Numbered from the stretch's first letter, positions 34,923 through 45,481 are shown. The stretch: 64,000 bases of DNA from UBA3222 sp002363035 (GCA_946646575.1 CAMPCR010000002.1:1-64000); one strand, 5' to 3'. Program-made: numbers and translations. The notes: generated from the letters alone by a model not told the origin.

Positions 34923-36812
34923 TCAAAGGTTGCTGCGGAGTTTTTTTTGTTGTTCAAGCTGCTTAAGACGTTCCAAGGTAGCTTTTGCCGCCGTTTGGAT
35001 GTCTTTATTTTCGTTGGTCGATAATTCCTCTAGCAAATTTTCATCTTCGTTATCAAGGGCGTCCTTGAGTTTAAGAAAATCAATGATTTCGTTGCGTACG
35101 TTTTCATCTCCCAAATCATCAATTTGAAGATTTTGTCGCGTTTGTTCGATATCCATGTTAAGGATACCATTCGATTTTCTATCGGAAGCGTACAATTTTG
35201 CGGCTTCCGATAATCGTTTTCTTCTTAAGAAATTTGTTTCAAAATTCACTTTTTGTTCACTTTGTTCACGCAGATATTTGGGTAGATTACTTTCTAGGTT
35301 TCTGATTTTTTGAGCCAACGGTGTATTCGGTGTATTGCCTTTTAGCGTTTTGAAATATTCGACAAGGAAAATGCAATCTTCGTCTTTCAGCAGTATATTG
35401 TCATTCGATAGTAGTTCTTCGAAAGTCTTGTTACTGTCAGGAGATGTCTGCAGTGTCAGCAGAATTTCGAGCAGTTGCAACTTTTGCAGCAGCTCGATCG
35501 AAGCGGAGCTGCTACTTTTCTTCTTAATCGTTTTAAGCCGATCGAGTACGCTTGATGCGTGATCCTTTCCCATTCTTTTTTGTACGATGCATTCGAAATT
35601 ACCTTTGATAAAATTCGACATTTCTTTATCTTCTTGTTCCGCATATGCTTCCATGATGTCCTTATACAACTCCGTGTATTGGACATATGTTTCCCGAGGC
35701 ATGACTTTCTCAAATGTTTTTTCTGATTTCTTGCTCGGAATACACGCCTTCGAAAGTTCCGCGAAGGCATCTTTCAGCGATTCAATGTCGTCTTTCGAAA
35801 GATTCTTGTTCGGAAGCCTTCTACCGTCCTTTTCTTTAATCGTCAGTTTTTCTACAGTACATCGCCAATTGTCTATGAGTGGTTTTAGTTCCTTTTTTTT
35901 TGCTTGCAGTTTTTCTTTGTTTTCTTCAGTAGCAGTGTCGGGGTAAAGTCGTTCCAGAAACGGAAGCCATATTTTTCTGTTACAACTGTTCAAGGTCTTT
36001 AACTGATCTTTTAAGAAAGGACTTCTCGTTGAATTCTCGCATGGAATCCAGTCATGTTTCAGAGTGCTATCAAGTTTTTCAAGTTTTTCCTTGAGACCTT
36101 GATGTATCTTATCCATGAGTTTTCCGTTAAAGATATCCTTTACCTCGGTCAACGAAAAATTTCTACTACGTCCTTGAACGTCGATGAGTTGCTGTTTTGC
36201 ATCATAGTAACATTCCGCAATCGTAAGACTTCGCGCCAGTGCTTTGTAAAATTTGAGACAGTCGACCAGGAGTTTTCGGTTTTTCATAGACGGAAGACAC
36301 TGTTTGATTTTATCAAAGTTTGTTCGGATTTGCTCTTGAATGCTTTTGTACTCCTCAGGGTGCATTTTGATATTACGCATTTCCAATTCATTTTTTTTGA
36401 GTTCTTTTCGCTTCTCTTCATTTGCGTTGCATTCAATTTTGAGATTTTTATTTAGTTGTTCCTTGAATGCGTCAAAATGTTTTTCGAGCGATATCTCGAT
36501 ATCCTCTGCTTTACTCTGATTACCGAAAATCAATGCATAAACCGCGTGCCCGAACGCTTTCAGCGCATCGAGAATCTTGCCGCCGATGCTTTTCGGTTTA
36601 ACGTTATCAACGGGACGGATGATGCGGGATTTTTCCGGTTGATGCAGATCGTTCAGAAAGGTTTTATTGAATGTCTGCAACGTTTCGGCGGTGACCATCG
36701 GTTGCGGATTGATTTGAACGTTGATTGCTTTACCGTTTTCGTCGAGCGTTTGCATTTCGACGGTTACGGGTTGATGGGGAATGGGTGCAGGAGTGCCGAA
36801 CGTACCGCTCAT
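34923..36812 (-). CDS. large coiled-coil effector-like protein upstream of gyrB
   Basis: A 629-residue protein of no family I recognise. Start MSGTFGTPAPIPHQPVTVEM (ATG 36812; an ATG at 36980 lies inside gyrB and is unlikely). Residues 1-70 are polar and disordered. A short hydrophobic-amphipathic stretch (SIGGKILDALKAFGHAVYALIFG, about 75-97) follows, and the remaining 500 residues are almost all charged helix with heptad patterns. There is no signal peptide. Base composition is more AT-rich than the flanking gyrase gene, and it lies on the opposite strand. The layout resembles type III effectors or their translocators, but no secretion genes are in view. Confidence 0.72.
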   Translation of the reverse strand: MSGTFGTPAPIPHQPVTVEMQTLDENGKAINVQINPQPMVTAETLQTFNKTFLNDLHQPEKSRIIRPVDNVKPKSIGGKILDALKAFGHAVYALIFGNQSKAEDIEISLEKHFDAFKEQLNKNLKIECNANEEKRKELKKNELEMRNIKMHPEEYKSIQEQIRTNFDKIKQCLPSMKNRKLLVDCLKFYKALARSLTIAECYYDAKQQLIDVQGRSRNFSLTEVKDIFNGKLMDKIHQGLKEKLEKLDSTLKHDWIPCENSTRSPFLKDQLKTLNSCNRKIWLPFLERLYPDTATEENKEKLQAKKKELKPLIDNWRCTVEKLTIKEKDGRRLPNKNLSKDDIESLKDAFAELSKACIPSKKSEKTFEKVMPRETYVQYTELYKDIMEAYAEQEDKEMSNFIKGNFECIVQKRMGKDHASSVLDRLKTIKKKSSSSASIELLQKLQLLEILLTLQTSPDSNKTFEELLSNDNILLKDEDCIFLVEYFKTLKGNTPNTPLAQKIRNLESNLPKYLREQSEQKVNFETNFLRRKRLSEAAKLYASDRKSNGILNMDIEQTRQNLQIDDLGDENVRNEIIDFLKLKDALDNEDENLLEELSTNENKDIQTAAKATLERLKQLEQQKKLRSNL

Positions 36813-36820
36813 ACCACAAA

Positions 36821-36857
36821 TATAAAAACGGACGAATTTCGGAAAAATTTCGAAAAA
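36821..36857 (-). promoter_or_regulatory. shared effector-type upstream box, copy 2
   Basis: Minus strand TTTTTCGAAATTTTTCCG, then AAATTCGTCCG and TTTTTATAT just before the coiled-coil gene. It is the weakest of the four copies and lacks the exact GATAT end. Confidence 0.35.
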
Positions 36858-36978
36858 TATGCTGATGCGGTGGCGTTTCGGGGCTTTTAAAAAAATCCTT
36901 TCGCATCGTTTCGGATCTGTTTCCCCGCATTTTCCTTCCTTGCAAAATCCCTTCATTTCACCAACAATGAGGGCAAAC

Positions 36979-39510
36979 ATGGGGACGGAAGAAACGCAGA
37001 TGACGTTGGAAGAGGCGATGTCGGTGCCCGAAAAGGTGCAGGAAAAATACGATGCGTCGAAAATTCAAAAGCTGGAGGGATTGGAAGGCGTTCGCAAGCG
37101 TCCCGATATGTACATCGGCGATACGCACGAACGCGGGTTGCATCACTGTGTCTTTGAGCTGGTCGACAATGCCATTGATGAAGCACTTGCCGGCTACTGC
37201 ACGGAGATTAAGGTTGAACTGCATTTGAACGGTTCGTGTTCCGTGGAGGACAACGGACGCGGTATTCCGGTAGACATTCATCCGACGTACAAAATCCCCG
37301 CGTTGGAATTGGTAATGACGAACCTGCATGCCGGCGGAAAGTTCGGCAAGGGTGCGTATCAGGTTTCGGGCGGTCTGCACGGGGTCGGCGCCAAGTGCGT
37401 CAATGCCGTTTCGGAGGCGTTCGAAGCGGAGGTGCGGCGCGACGGTCATGTCTATAAGATGAGTTTTTCGCGCGGCAAAACGATCGAAAAGTTGAAAGAA
37501 ATCGGTCAAAGCAATCGCACTGGAACACGTATCACGTTTTTGCCGGATCCGGAAATTTTTGAGGAAACACGGGAATTCAAATATGAACTTTTAGCCAAGC
37601 GTCTGCGCGAATTGGCGTTCCTTAATCCTGGCATTCGCATCGAGCTGAACGACGAGCGTGTCGAGAAGAGCGAAGTGTTCCGCTACGACAAAGGTATTGC
37701 GCAGTATGTTTCGTACCTCAATCGCGGGAAGACGGTTCTGCATCCCAATCCGATTACCTTCTCGGGTGCGTCCGACGTGACGGATGCACACGGAAAAACA
37801 GGGCGTATCTGCGTGGATATCGCCATGCAGTATAACGACGGCTTCAACGAGCAGATTTATGCCTACGCGAACTCGATCTTTAATATCGAAGGCGGAACAC
37901 ACCTGTCGGGCTTCCGTACGGCGTTGACGCGCGCAATTAACACCTACGGTAAGGCAAACAATTTAGTCAAAGACAAAGATCCGTCTTTGGCGGGCGAAGA
38001 CGTACGCGAAGGATTGGTGGCGATTATTTCCGTCAAAGTTCCCGAGCCGCGGTTCGAAGGGCAGACGAAGACCAAACTTTCCAACAGCGAAGTCGACGGC
38101 ATCGTGCAGAAAATCGTCGGCGATGCGTTGAAATATGCCTTTGAAACCGATCCGAAGCTCGGGCGGGTGATTTTCGAGAAATGTCTCGGGGCGGCGCGGG
38201 CGCGTGAGGCGGCACGGAAGGCGCGCGATACCGTTCGCAAGGGAGCGTTGAGCGGTGGCGGTTTGCCGGGAAAATTGGCGGATTGTTCCGAAAAAAATCC
38301 CGAGTTGTGCGAAGTTTTCATCGTCGAGGGAGATTCCGCGGGCGGTTCGGCGAAACAGGGGCGCGATCGACGGCACCAGGCGATTTTGCCCATTCGCGGA
38401 AAAATTCTAAATGTCGAAAAAGCGCGCCTGGATCGCGTGTTGAGCAACGAAGAAATCCGTACCATCGTTACGGCGTGCGGAACGGGGATCGGTGAAACGG
38501 GCGACGGTGCGTTTGATATTACCAAGGCGCGTTATCATAAGGTTGTCATCATGACCGATGCCGATGTCGACGGTGCGCACATTCGTACGCTGTTGTTGAC
38601 CTTCTTTTTCCGACAAATGCGCGGTCTCATCGAACACGGTTATGTGTACATTGCCCAACCGCCGCTGTACAAAATCAAGCGCCGCAAGCGCGAGCAGTAC
38701 GTGGATAACGACGCGCAGTTGAATAAAATTCTGCTTGAATTGGGCTCCGAGGGCGTGCAATTTACGCGCAAATCGGACAATCGCCTCTTTTCGGATGCGG
38801 AAATCAGAGCTTTGTTGTCGCTTTTGTCGAAGCTGGAGCAGCTGTGTGCGTCGGTGGTGCGCCACGGTTGTGATTTGCATGTTTATTTGGATCAATTTGA
38901 CCGCAATACCTTAAATGTTCCGAAGTACCTGGCGCGCATCCGCACCGGCAATGACGAGAAATTCGAATTTTTGGTCGATGATGAAGCGCGTTCTCGGTTT
39001 TATGTCGAGAGTAACCTGGATGACGTCTACAATAACGTCATCGCGCGCGAAATTGAAATCGACGGTCAAAAACGTTCGCAGCGCATTACCGTGAGCGAGA
39101 TTTTCGAGCACGCGCACATTACGCAGGTTTTGGAAAAATTAAAGGAAATCGTCGGTGACCTGCCGACGTTTGTGCCGAACGGCGAACCGCAATTTACGTT
39201 GCGCGATACCGCTTCAAATGTCAAAGAGGCGGATATTCCCGTTGCGACGTTAGCGGATATGATCGAGGCGGTGCGACAGCTGGGACGCAAGGGCTTGCGC
39301 ATTCAGCGTTACAAAGGTTTGGGTGAAATGAACCCGAAGCAGCTCTTCGAAACGACCATGGATCCGAAAACCCGCCGTATGCTGAAGGTGCGCCTGGAGG
39401 ACGTTGCCGAAGCGGAACAGACGTTTTCGATGCTCATGGGCGACGACGTTCCGACGCGGCGAACATTTATCGAGGATAACGCGCTGAACGTGGCAAATTT
39501 GGATATTTAG
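36979..39510 (+). CDS. gyrB: DNA gyrase subunit B
   Basis: ATPase subunit of the gyrase that introduces negative supercoils. The 843-residue product has the GHKL ATPase (VDNAIDEALAGYC, EDNGRGIPVDIHPTYK, GGLHGVGAKCVNAVS), the transducer, the TOPRIM domain (VEGDSAGGSAKQGRDRRHQAI and DADVDGAHIRTLLLTF) and the C-terminal YKGLGEMNPKQLFETTM. An ATG at 36967 is also in frame, but 36979 has GAGGG at the right distance. The gene is close to, but separated from, gyrA by a minus-strand orphan. Confidence 0.96.
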   Translation: MGTEETQMTLEEAMSVPEKVQEKYDASKIQKLEGLEGVRKRPDMYIGDTHERGLHHCVFELVDNAIDEALAGYCTEIKVELHLNGSCSVEDNGRGIPVDIHPTYKIPALELVMTNLHAGGKFGKGAYQVSGGLHGVGAKCVNAVSEAFEAEVRRDGHVYKMSFSRGKTIEKLKEIGQSNRTGTRITFLPDPEIFEETREFKYELLAKRLRELAFLNPGIRIELNDERVEKSEVFRYDKGIAQYVSYLNRGKTVLHPNPITFSGASDVTDAHGKTGRICVDIAMQYNDGFNEQIYAYANSIFNIEGGTHLSGFRTALTRAINTYGKANNLVKDKDPSLAGEDVREGLVAIISVKVPEPRFEGQTKTKLSNSEVDGIVQKIVGDALKYAFETDPKLGRVIFEKCLGAARAREAARKARDTVRKGALSGGGLPGKLADCSEKNPELCEVFIVEGDSAGGSAKQGRDRRHQAILPIRGKILNVEKARLDRVLSNEEIRTIVTACGTGIGETGDGAFDITKARYHKVVIMTDADVDGAHIRTLLLTFFFRQMRGLIEHGYVYIAQPPLYKIKRRKREQYVDNDAQLNKILLELGSEGVQFTRKSDNRLFSDAEIRALLSLLSKLEQLCASVVRHGCDLHVYLDQFDRNTLNVPKYLARIRTGNDEKFEFLVDDEARSRFYVESNLDDVYNNVIAREIEIDGQKRSQRITVSEIFEHAHITQVLEKLKEIVGDLPTFVPNGEPQFTLRDTASNVKEADIPVATLADMIEAVRQLGRKGLRIQRYKGLGEMNPKQLFETTMDPKTRRMLKVRLEDVAEAEQTFSMLMGDDVPTRRTFIEDNALNVANLDI

Positions 39511-39549
39511 GATCAGGATAGTTCGGTTGCAGTTACGGCGGTCGGTTTT

Positions 39550-41538
39550 TTATTTTATCCCTTTCAGATAGTTGACGTACATGTCGCGTGTTTCTTTTTT
39601 GGCGCTGTCATAGATATTTTGTCCGAAGGCTTTTCTGATCGTCGGATCCATTTCTTGAAATTTTTGTTCCATTTGCCGGAGAACGGTATCCGTATAGTGC
39701 TTTGTCAGCAGGCGTTCTTTTTGCTTCAGATCTGGTACTTGCGAAAGATTCTTTATGAATTTTGAGAATTCCGTTTGTATTTCTTTAAAACTGTTTGCAA
39801 CGTTACCTTCTGCTATTTTATCTACCATTATCTTATCGTTAAGCTCTTTAATCAGTTCGTTGCAGTCAACAATTGTGTTATAAGCAACCCTGTTGTTCAT
39901 CTTTATATAATCGATACCTTTCGTGAGTGCCTCCAGTGCTTCTTTCTGCGTTTTGAGAGCTTCCAGTTTCTCCGAAGGCGACGAATCACTTTCGCGTATT
40001 TTGAGGAGGTTATCACTGATTCCCAAAGCCTTTTTGCCTATTATTGCTTCAAAAGACTCTTGGATTTTAGAGAAGAGAGGGTTCATTTTTTCCCGATAAC
40101 TCAAATTCAACTTTTGGATATCTTCGTTCAGTTTTATCATGCCCTGTTTGACGCTTTCGAACGTCACACCGTCATTGTCCCCATTTAATTTGCGGATGCT
40201 GTCGTCAAGACGGTTCAGATCTTTGATTGCAGCAAAGTGCTGTTCCATCTGCTCATGAAGAGTTTTTTTCGTATTTAACAGTTTCCGAAGGTGTTCCTTG
40301 GTCTCTTTATCGGGATGATTCTTGATCTGTTCTTGAATTTGTTTCAGGCTAGCTTGGATTTTTTGATTTTCTGTTTGGAAAGTATTCTCGAATTTTTTTC
40401 GTTCGGCGATGGGTGTGTTCGTTGCAAACTTCTCGTTATTTTCCTCCAATTGATGCAAAGCGTTATCGAGAGCGTTAAGTCCATTCGAAACGTTTTCCAG
40501 ATTAGCGAAAAAGGTTTTCAAACCTTTCGGCGTTTGACCTTCGAGTTGACATTTTTGTTTTGCCGTTTCTAGAAGGTCCTTGATACTATTGTTCCCATTT
40601 GCGATGCTTTCTTTTATTTTTCTGATTTCCTTCGATTTCTCCAGGATTGCATCGGTGCAGGTTTCATCCAGGCGGGTAGCAAGTTTTTTAGAAACCACCG
40701 AACCCAGGCCACTCTCGCTGACAAAACCATTCCCCTCGTAATATGCTGCAAGAATACCATCTACCGTTTCATCCTTGTTCTTGCTTTTTTGTATGCACTT
40801 GGCAATGCCATTGAACTCGACCATTTTATCAAAATACCCCTTCAACCTCCCCTGCAAGGACTTTTCGATCCCAGAGAGAGCTTCCTCGTCTTTTGAAAAT
40901 AATTCCAGTACCTCCAGTATGTGGTCAGTACTACCGTTTCTACCGTCTGTGTCCACTGTGCCCCACCAAGAGTTGAGATTGCTTTTAAGTTCCTTGATTG
41001 TTTTTTTTGTTTGTTCCTTCAGTGTTCCGGATATGGTACACAGATCGCATTTTAATGATTTCAGACGATTGCTGTAACCATACAGACCCTCCAATTGGGT
41101 CTGATAGTCATTAAGTGTTGTGATGCATTGTTGGAATTGGTTGTAATTGTCGGCTTTGAGAGTTTCCTTGTAATCGTCTTTCGTAAAATCATGTATTATA
41201 ATGTTGTACAGTTCCTCGATTTGTGTATTTAAATCCCCTTCGATTTTGGCGACATTCCCTTCGCCGCGGCACAATACGGCGATATTATGACCGATATTAT
41301 CGAGTATTTGTTTAAAACGGCCCAACCCTATTTTCCCTTTGGGGTTGTATGAAAAAATATTCACCGTGCGATGTGTTCGGATGGTAGCAGCCGCAAGACT
41401 AAAGGCGTTTTTAAATGCGTCAAGTTTATTCTTGAAAACGGCAACTTGGTTTTCCTTAACATTACCCGCACTGCCTGTGGTATCCAAATTGCCAATGTCG
41501 GACTGAGACCCAATCCGCATGCTCATGTCGGTATTCAT
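39550..41538 (-). CDS. large coiled-coil effector-like protein between gyrB and gyrA
   Basis: A 662-residue orphan. ATG 41538 is chosen: AGGGAA stands about 6 nt upstream, and the frame above it enters gyrA antisense. The N-terminus MNTDMSMRIGSQSDIGNLDT is polar, a more ordered part lies at about 40-150 (FSYNPKGKIGLGRFKQILDN), and the rest is long charged helices with repeated heptads. No signal peptide or catalytic motif is seen. Same style, strand and wedge-like placement as the gene before gyrB, though I see no clear sequence identity between them. Confidence 0.72.
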   Translation of the reverse strand: MNTDMSMRIGSQSDIGNLDTTGSAGNVKENQVAVFKNKLDAFKNAFSLAAATIRTHRTVNIFSYNPKGKIGLGRFKQILDNIGHNIAVLCRGEGNVAKIEGDLNTQIEELYNIIIHDFTKDDYKETLKADNYNQFQQCITTLNDYQTQLEGLYGYSNRLKSLKCDLCTISGTLKEQTKKTIKELKSNLNSWWGTVDTDGRNGSTDHILEVLELFSKDEEALSGIEKSLQGRLKGYFDKMVEFNGIAKCIQKSKNKDETVDGILAAYYEGNGFVSESGLGSVVSKKLATRLDETCTDAILEKSKEIRKIKESIANGNNSIKDLLETAKQKCQLEGQTPKGLKTFFANLENVSNGLNALDNALHQLEENNEKFATNTPIAERKKFENTFQTENQKIQASLKQIQEQIKNHPDKETKEHLRKLLNTKKTLHEQMEQHFAAIKDLNRLDDSIRKLNGDNDGVTFESVKQGMIKLNEDIQKLNLSYREKMNPLFSKIQESFEAIIGKKALGISDNLLKIRESDSSPSEKLEALKTQKEALEALTKGIDYIKMNNRVAYNTIVDCNELIKELNDKIMVDKIAEGNVANSFKEIQTEFSKFIKNLSQVPDLKQKERLLTKHYTDTVLRQMEQKFQEMDPTIRKAFGQNIYDSAKKETRDMYVNYLKGIK

Positions 41539-41577
41539 ATGCTTTTCCCTGTTTCTTTGTGGTGCTCTTTGTGATAC

Positions 41578-41612
41578 ATATCGTCCGAAATTCAAAATTT
41601 TTTGCAAAAAAA
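41578..41612 (-). promoter_or_regulatory. shared effector-type upstream box, copy 3
   Basis: Minus strand TTTTTTTGCAAAAAATTTTG followed by AATTTCGGACGATAT, 40 nt before the ATG at 41538. The CGATAT end is shared with copies 1 and 4. Confidence 0.42.
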
Positions 41613-41766
41613 CACAAAAATGTTCAAAAATTTGGGTCATTGCCGTGTGTTTTTGCTCCAAGATGCTTTTTTCGGGCGTGGCAAAGTTTAAACATCGGAG
41701 GTACAATACATCGCGGCGGTCGGGTCTCGACTTTTGAAGATTTTTCCCTAATACTGAACTAAAAAC

Positions 41767-44208
41767 ATGGCAGATGTCGGGCATATGAACGCGGAAAAAG
41801 AATTTCTCATCGACACGAACGTCAATGACATTATGAAGTCGGCGTACATCGATTATTCGATGTCGGTCATCGTCAGCCGCGCGTTGCCGGATGCGCGCGA
41901 CGGTTTTAAGCCGGTGCACCGACGTATTTTGTACGCCATGTTCCGCGAGGGTTTGCTTCATAACCGCCCGTTCGACAAATGCGCCGGCGTGGTCGGTGAG
42001 GTTTTAAAGAATTATCACCCCCACAGCGACAGTGCCGTGTATGAATCGCTGGTGCGTCTGGCGCAGGATTGGGTGATGCGCTACCCGCTGGTGGATCCGC
42101 AGGGTAACTTCGGCTCCGTCGACGGTGATTCGGCGGCGGCGTACCGTTACACCGAGTGCCGTCTCAAAGCGACGGCGGAGGAATTGCTTCGGGACATTGA
42201 CGAGGATACCGTCGATTTTGTCCCGAACTACAAGGAAAGTTGCCTTGAGCCGACGGTTCTTCCGGCAGCGTTGCCGAATTTGCTCCTCAACGGTTCGACG
42301 GGCATTGCGGTCGGCATGACCACCAACATTCCGCCGCACAACCTGCGGGAATTGATGGATGCGTTGATTTTGCTCACCGATCGTCCCGACGCGACGGTGG
42401 ATGAATTGGCGAAGATTATTAAGGGACCCGATTTCCCGACCGGCGGCACGGTGGTCGGTTTGGAAGGCATTTCTTCTTATTTAAAGACCGGGCGCGGGAT
42501 TTTGCACGTGCGCGGCGAAGCCTGCATCGAAGAGCTTGAAGGCGGGAAAGAGCAGATTGTCATTACCGAAATTCCCTACAACGTGAACCGTGCGAATTTG
42601 GTGACCAAAATCGCCGATTTGGTGCGGGAGAAGGTTTTGACGGAGATTTCGGATTTGCGCGACGAATCGGACGAAAACACCCGCATCGTCGTTGAATTGA
42701 AGCGCGGCGAGATTGCGCGCGTGGTGCTCAATAAACTTTTCAAACTCACGCCGCTGGAATCGTCCTTCGGGGTCATTCTTTTGGCGTTGGATCAACAGCG
42801 TCCGAAGCAGATGAACATTCGGGAGCTCCTCGAATGCTATTTGGAGCATCGCCGCGACGTTGTTTCCCGACGCACGCGGTTTCGTTTAAAGAAAGCGGAG
42901 GAGCGGCTGCACATTCTGGAAGGCTACAAAATTGCCATCGACAACCTGGATGATTTCGTGAAAATCATCCGCGAGTCGCCTTCGCGCGAAGTCGCACATG
43001 CGGCGTTGGTCGCAAAGTATCATCTCACCGACATTCAAGCGGAGGCGATTTTGGAATTGCGCCTCTATCAGCTTACGGGGATGGAGCGCGAGAAATTGGA
43101 TGCCGAATACGCCGAATTGTTAAAGTTCGCGGAGGAATTGCGGTTGATTTTGTCGAGCGATGCGAAATTGCTGTCGGTTTTAAGGGAAGAATTCATCAAA
43201 GAGCGCGATACCTTCGGCAACGACCGCAAGACGCGCATCATGCCGTCGGCATCCGAGTTTCGTCCCGAGGATGTCATTCCCAACGTCGGTTGCAGCATTA
43301 CCGTTTCGCATAAGGGTTTCATTAAGCGCACCGACACGGATGAATTCCGTTTACAGAAGCGCGGCGGCAAGGGCGTTATCGGTGCGGGACAGTATGACGA
43401 GGATTTCATCGAGCACTCTTTTACCGCGAGCACGCACGACTTTATTCTCTTCGTAATGCAAAACGGGCGCCTCTACATCCAAAAGGTTTATGATATTCCC
43501 GAGGGTTCGCGTACGTCCAAGGGGCGCGCGCTGGTCAATGTTCTTCAGTTACAGGAGGGCGAAACGATTGCGGCGATGCTGTGCTTCAAGGATTTCGACG
43601 AGACGCGTTCGCTGGTGATGGCGACGCGCAACGGTATTGTGAAAAAATCCTCCTTGGCGGATTATAAGAATTACCGCGCGTCGGGATTGATCGGCATGCG
43701 GGTGGACGAAGGTGACTGCATCATCGGAGCGGAATTGACGGGCGGCGAAGATGAATTGATTTTAATTACCTATAGAGGCATGTCGGTGCGTTTCTCGGAA
43801 AACGACTGTCGCGAACAGGGACGTGCCACGCGCGGCGTCATCGGCATTCGGTTGCGCGACGGCGATTATGTGAAATCCCTATTGCGCGTTGATCCCGAAC
43901 GTACATTGCTGATTGCCGGGTGTAACGGTCAGGGGAAGCGGTCGGAATTTTCGGAATACCGTCTGCAAAAGCGCGGCGGAACCGGCGTGATTGCCATGCG
44001 GACGGAGGGCGTTGCCGGGGCGATTACGGTTTCCAAGGACGATGAAATGATGCTTTTTACCCAATCGGGACAGACGGTGCGTGCGCCCGTCAAAGGCGTG
44101 CGTGTCATCGGTCGTTCCACCGGCGGCGTGCGTCTCATTCACCTGGAAAAAGGCGATCGTCTGGTCGGTATCTGCAAGGTTGTGCAGACGGATAAAGAAG
44201 AGGCGTAA
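41767..44208 (+). CDS. gyrA: DNA gyrase subunit A
   Basis: DNA-cutting subunit of gyrase. The 813-residue product has YSMSVIVSRALPDARDGFKPVHRRILYAM, the catalytic Tyr in AAAYRYTECRL, GSTGIAVGMTTNIPPHNL, and six-bladed C-terminal beta-pinwheel repeats. The gyrase-specific box is seen as LQKRGGKGV. A second copy, LQKRGGTGV, lies in the pinwheel, as expected for such repeats. The C-terminus is short and acidic. An in-frame ATG lies six codons downstream of the chosen start. Confidence 0.96.
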   Translation: MADVGHMNAEKEFLIDTNVNDIMKSAYIDYSMSVIVSRALPDARDGFKPVHRRILYAMFREGLLHNRPFDKCAGVVGEVLKNYHPHSDSAVYESLVRLAQDWVMRYPLVDPQGNFGSVDGDSAAAYRYTECRLKATAEELLRDIDEDTVDFVPNYKESCLEPTVLPAALPNLLLNGSTGIAVGMTTNIPPHNLRELMDALILLTDRPDATVDELAKIIKGPDFPTGGTVVGLEGISSYLKTGRGILHVRGEACIEELEGGKEQIVITEIPYNVNRANLVTKIADLVREKVLTEISDLRDESDENTRIVVELKRGEIARVVLNKLFKLTPLESSFGVILLALDQQRPKQMNIRELLECYLEHRRDVVSRRTRFRLKKAEERLHILEGYKIAIDNLDDFVKIIRESPSREVAHAALVAKYHLTDIQAEAILELRLYQLTGMEREKLDAEYAELLKFAEELRLILSSDAKLLSVLREEFIKERDTFGNDRKTRIMPSASEFRPEDVIPNVGCSITVSHKGFIKRTDTDEFRLQKRGGKGVIGAGQYDEDFIEHSFTASTHDFILFVMQNGRLYIQKVYDIPEGSRTSKGRALVNVLQLQEGETIAAMLCFKDFDETRSLVMATRNGIVKKSSLADYKNYRASGLIGMRVDEGDCIIGAELTGGEDELILITYRGMSVRFSENDCREQGRATRGVIGIRLRDGDYVKSLLRVDPERTLLIAGCNGQGKRSEFSEYRLQKRGGTGVIAMRTEGVAGAITVSKDDEMMLFTQSGQTVRAPVKGVRVIGRSTGGVRLIHLEKGDRLVGICKVVQTDKEEA

Positions 44209-44272
44209 GAGGCGTAGGGCGATCGTATTCGGCGGTGACAAGCGTCATAAAAGCGGTTACCGTAAGGCTCGT

Positions 44273-45481
44273 ATGAGTTCGGGCGACGGCACGGCGGGCG
44301 GCACTTTCTCCTACACGATTACGGCACGTGCGGCAACGGGTCGCGCGCACTGTGCGCGGATTGAAACGCCGCACGGATGCATCGAGACGCCGAATTTTAT
44401 CTTCTGCGCAACGCACGGAGCGATTAAAAGTGCGACCATGGCGCAGATGAAGGACGTTGGTGCGCAGATTGTTCTCGGCAATACCTATCATTTGTGGTTG
44501 CAACCGGGGTATGAATTGGTCGCCAAACACGGCGGATTGCATCGTTTCGTCGGTTGGGACGGTCCGATGCTGACCGACAGCGGCGGGTTCCAGATTTTCA
44601 GTTTAGCGTACGGGCGCGTGGTTGACGAAATCAAAGGCAAGGCGCATCGGTCGGATTTTCAAAAATCTCTCTTAAGGGTGACCGAGGACGGAGCGTTGTT
44701 CCGTTCGCACATCGACGGTTCGCAACGTTTTTTAACGCCCGAAAAGTCGATTGAAATCCAGCAAGGGCTCGGTGCGGATTTGATTTTAACACTGGACGAA
44801 TGCGCGCCGACGCACTTTTCGAAGAACGAAACCGCGGCGTCTATGCACCGCAGTCACCGTTGGGAAACGAGAAGTCTGAATTACTTCCAATCGCATTTCG
44901 ACGATCGGCAACGTCTGTACGGCATCGTGCAGGGCGGCGAATTTGAAGATTTAAGGCACGAAAGCATTGATTTTATCAACGAAAATCCCTTCTTTGGGCA
45001 GGCGATCGGCGGCAGTTTGGGTGTCGATAAACAGCAAATGTATGCGCTTGTCGATTGTGTCATGAAAGGCTTGAGGGAACGCCCGACGCACTTGCTGGGC
45101 ATCGGCGGGTTACGGGATATTTTGGAAGGCGTTAACGCGGGTATCGATACCTTTGACTGCGTCCATCCGACGCGCATCGCCCGCCATGCCTGCGCGTTGG
45201 TTGCCAAGCCCGAAGCGGAATATGCCAAAGAGCATTTGAATTTAAAGAATGCCCGTTATCGCGAGGACATGAATCCGATCGATGCCGAATGCGACTGTTA
45301 TACCTGCAAGAACTTTACGCGCGCCTATCTGCATCATTTATTCAAAGCCCGCGAAGGTACCGGCGGATTATTGTTGACGATCCATAATGCGCGCTTCACG
45401 GTGCGGTGGATGCAAAGCATACGCGAAGCGATTAAGGGTGGTTACTGGGAGGCGTTTTATAGGGAACACGCCTGCCGGTAA
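44273..45481 (+). CDS. tgt: tRNA-guanine transglycosylase
   Basis: Exchanges guanine-34 for preQ1 in queuosine tRNAs. The 402-residue product has NFIFCATHGAIKSATMAQM, MLTDSGGFQIFSLA with the active-site Asp, GIVQGGEFEDLR, GGSLGVDKQQM, FDCVHPTRIARH with the nucleophilic Asp, and the zinc site CDCYTCKNFTRAYLHHL. Length is slightly above normal because of an N-terminal extension. ATG 44273 has AAGG 6 nt upstream. It follows gyrA by 64 bp. Confidence 0.94.
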   Translation: MSSGDGTAGGTFSYTITARAATGRAHCARIETPHGCIETPNFIFCATHGAIKSATMAQMKDVGAQIVLGNTYHLWLQPGYELVAKHGGLHRFVGWDGPMLTDSGGFQIFSLAYGRVVDEIKGKAHRSDFQKSLLRVTEDGALFRSHIDGSQRFLTPEKSIEIQQGLGADLILTLDECAPTHFSKNETAASMHRSHRWETRSLNYFQSHFDDRQRLYGIVQGGEFEDLRHESIDFINENPFFGQAIGGSLGVDKQQMYALVDCVMKGLRERPTHLLGIGGLRDILEGVNAGIDTFDCVHPTRIARHACALVAKPEAEYAKEHLNLKNARYREDMNPIDAECDCYTCKNFTRAYLHHLFKAREGTGGLLLTIHNARFTVRWMQSIREAIKGGYWEAFYREHACR

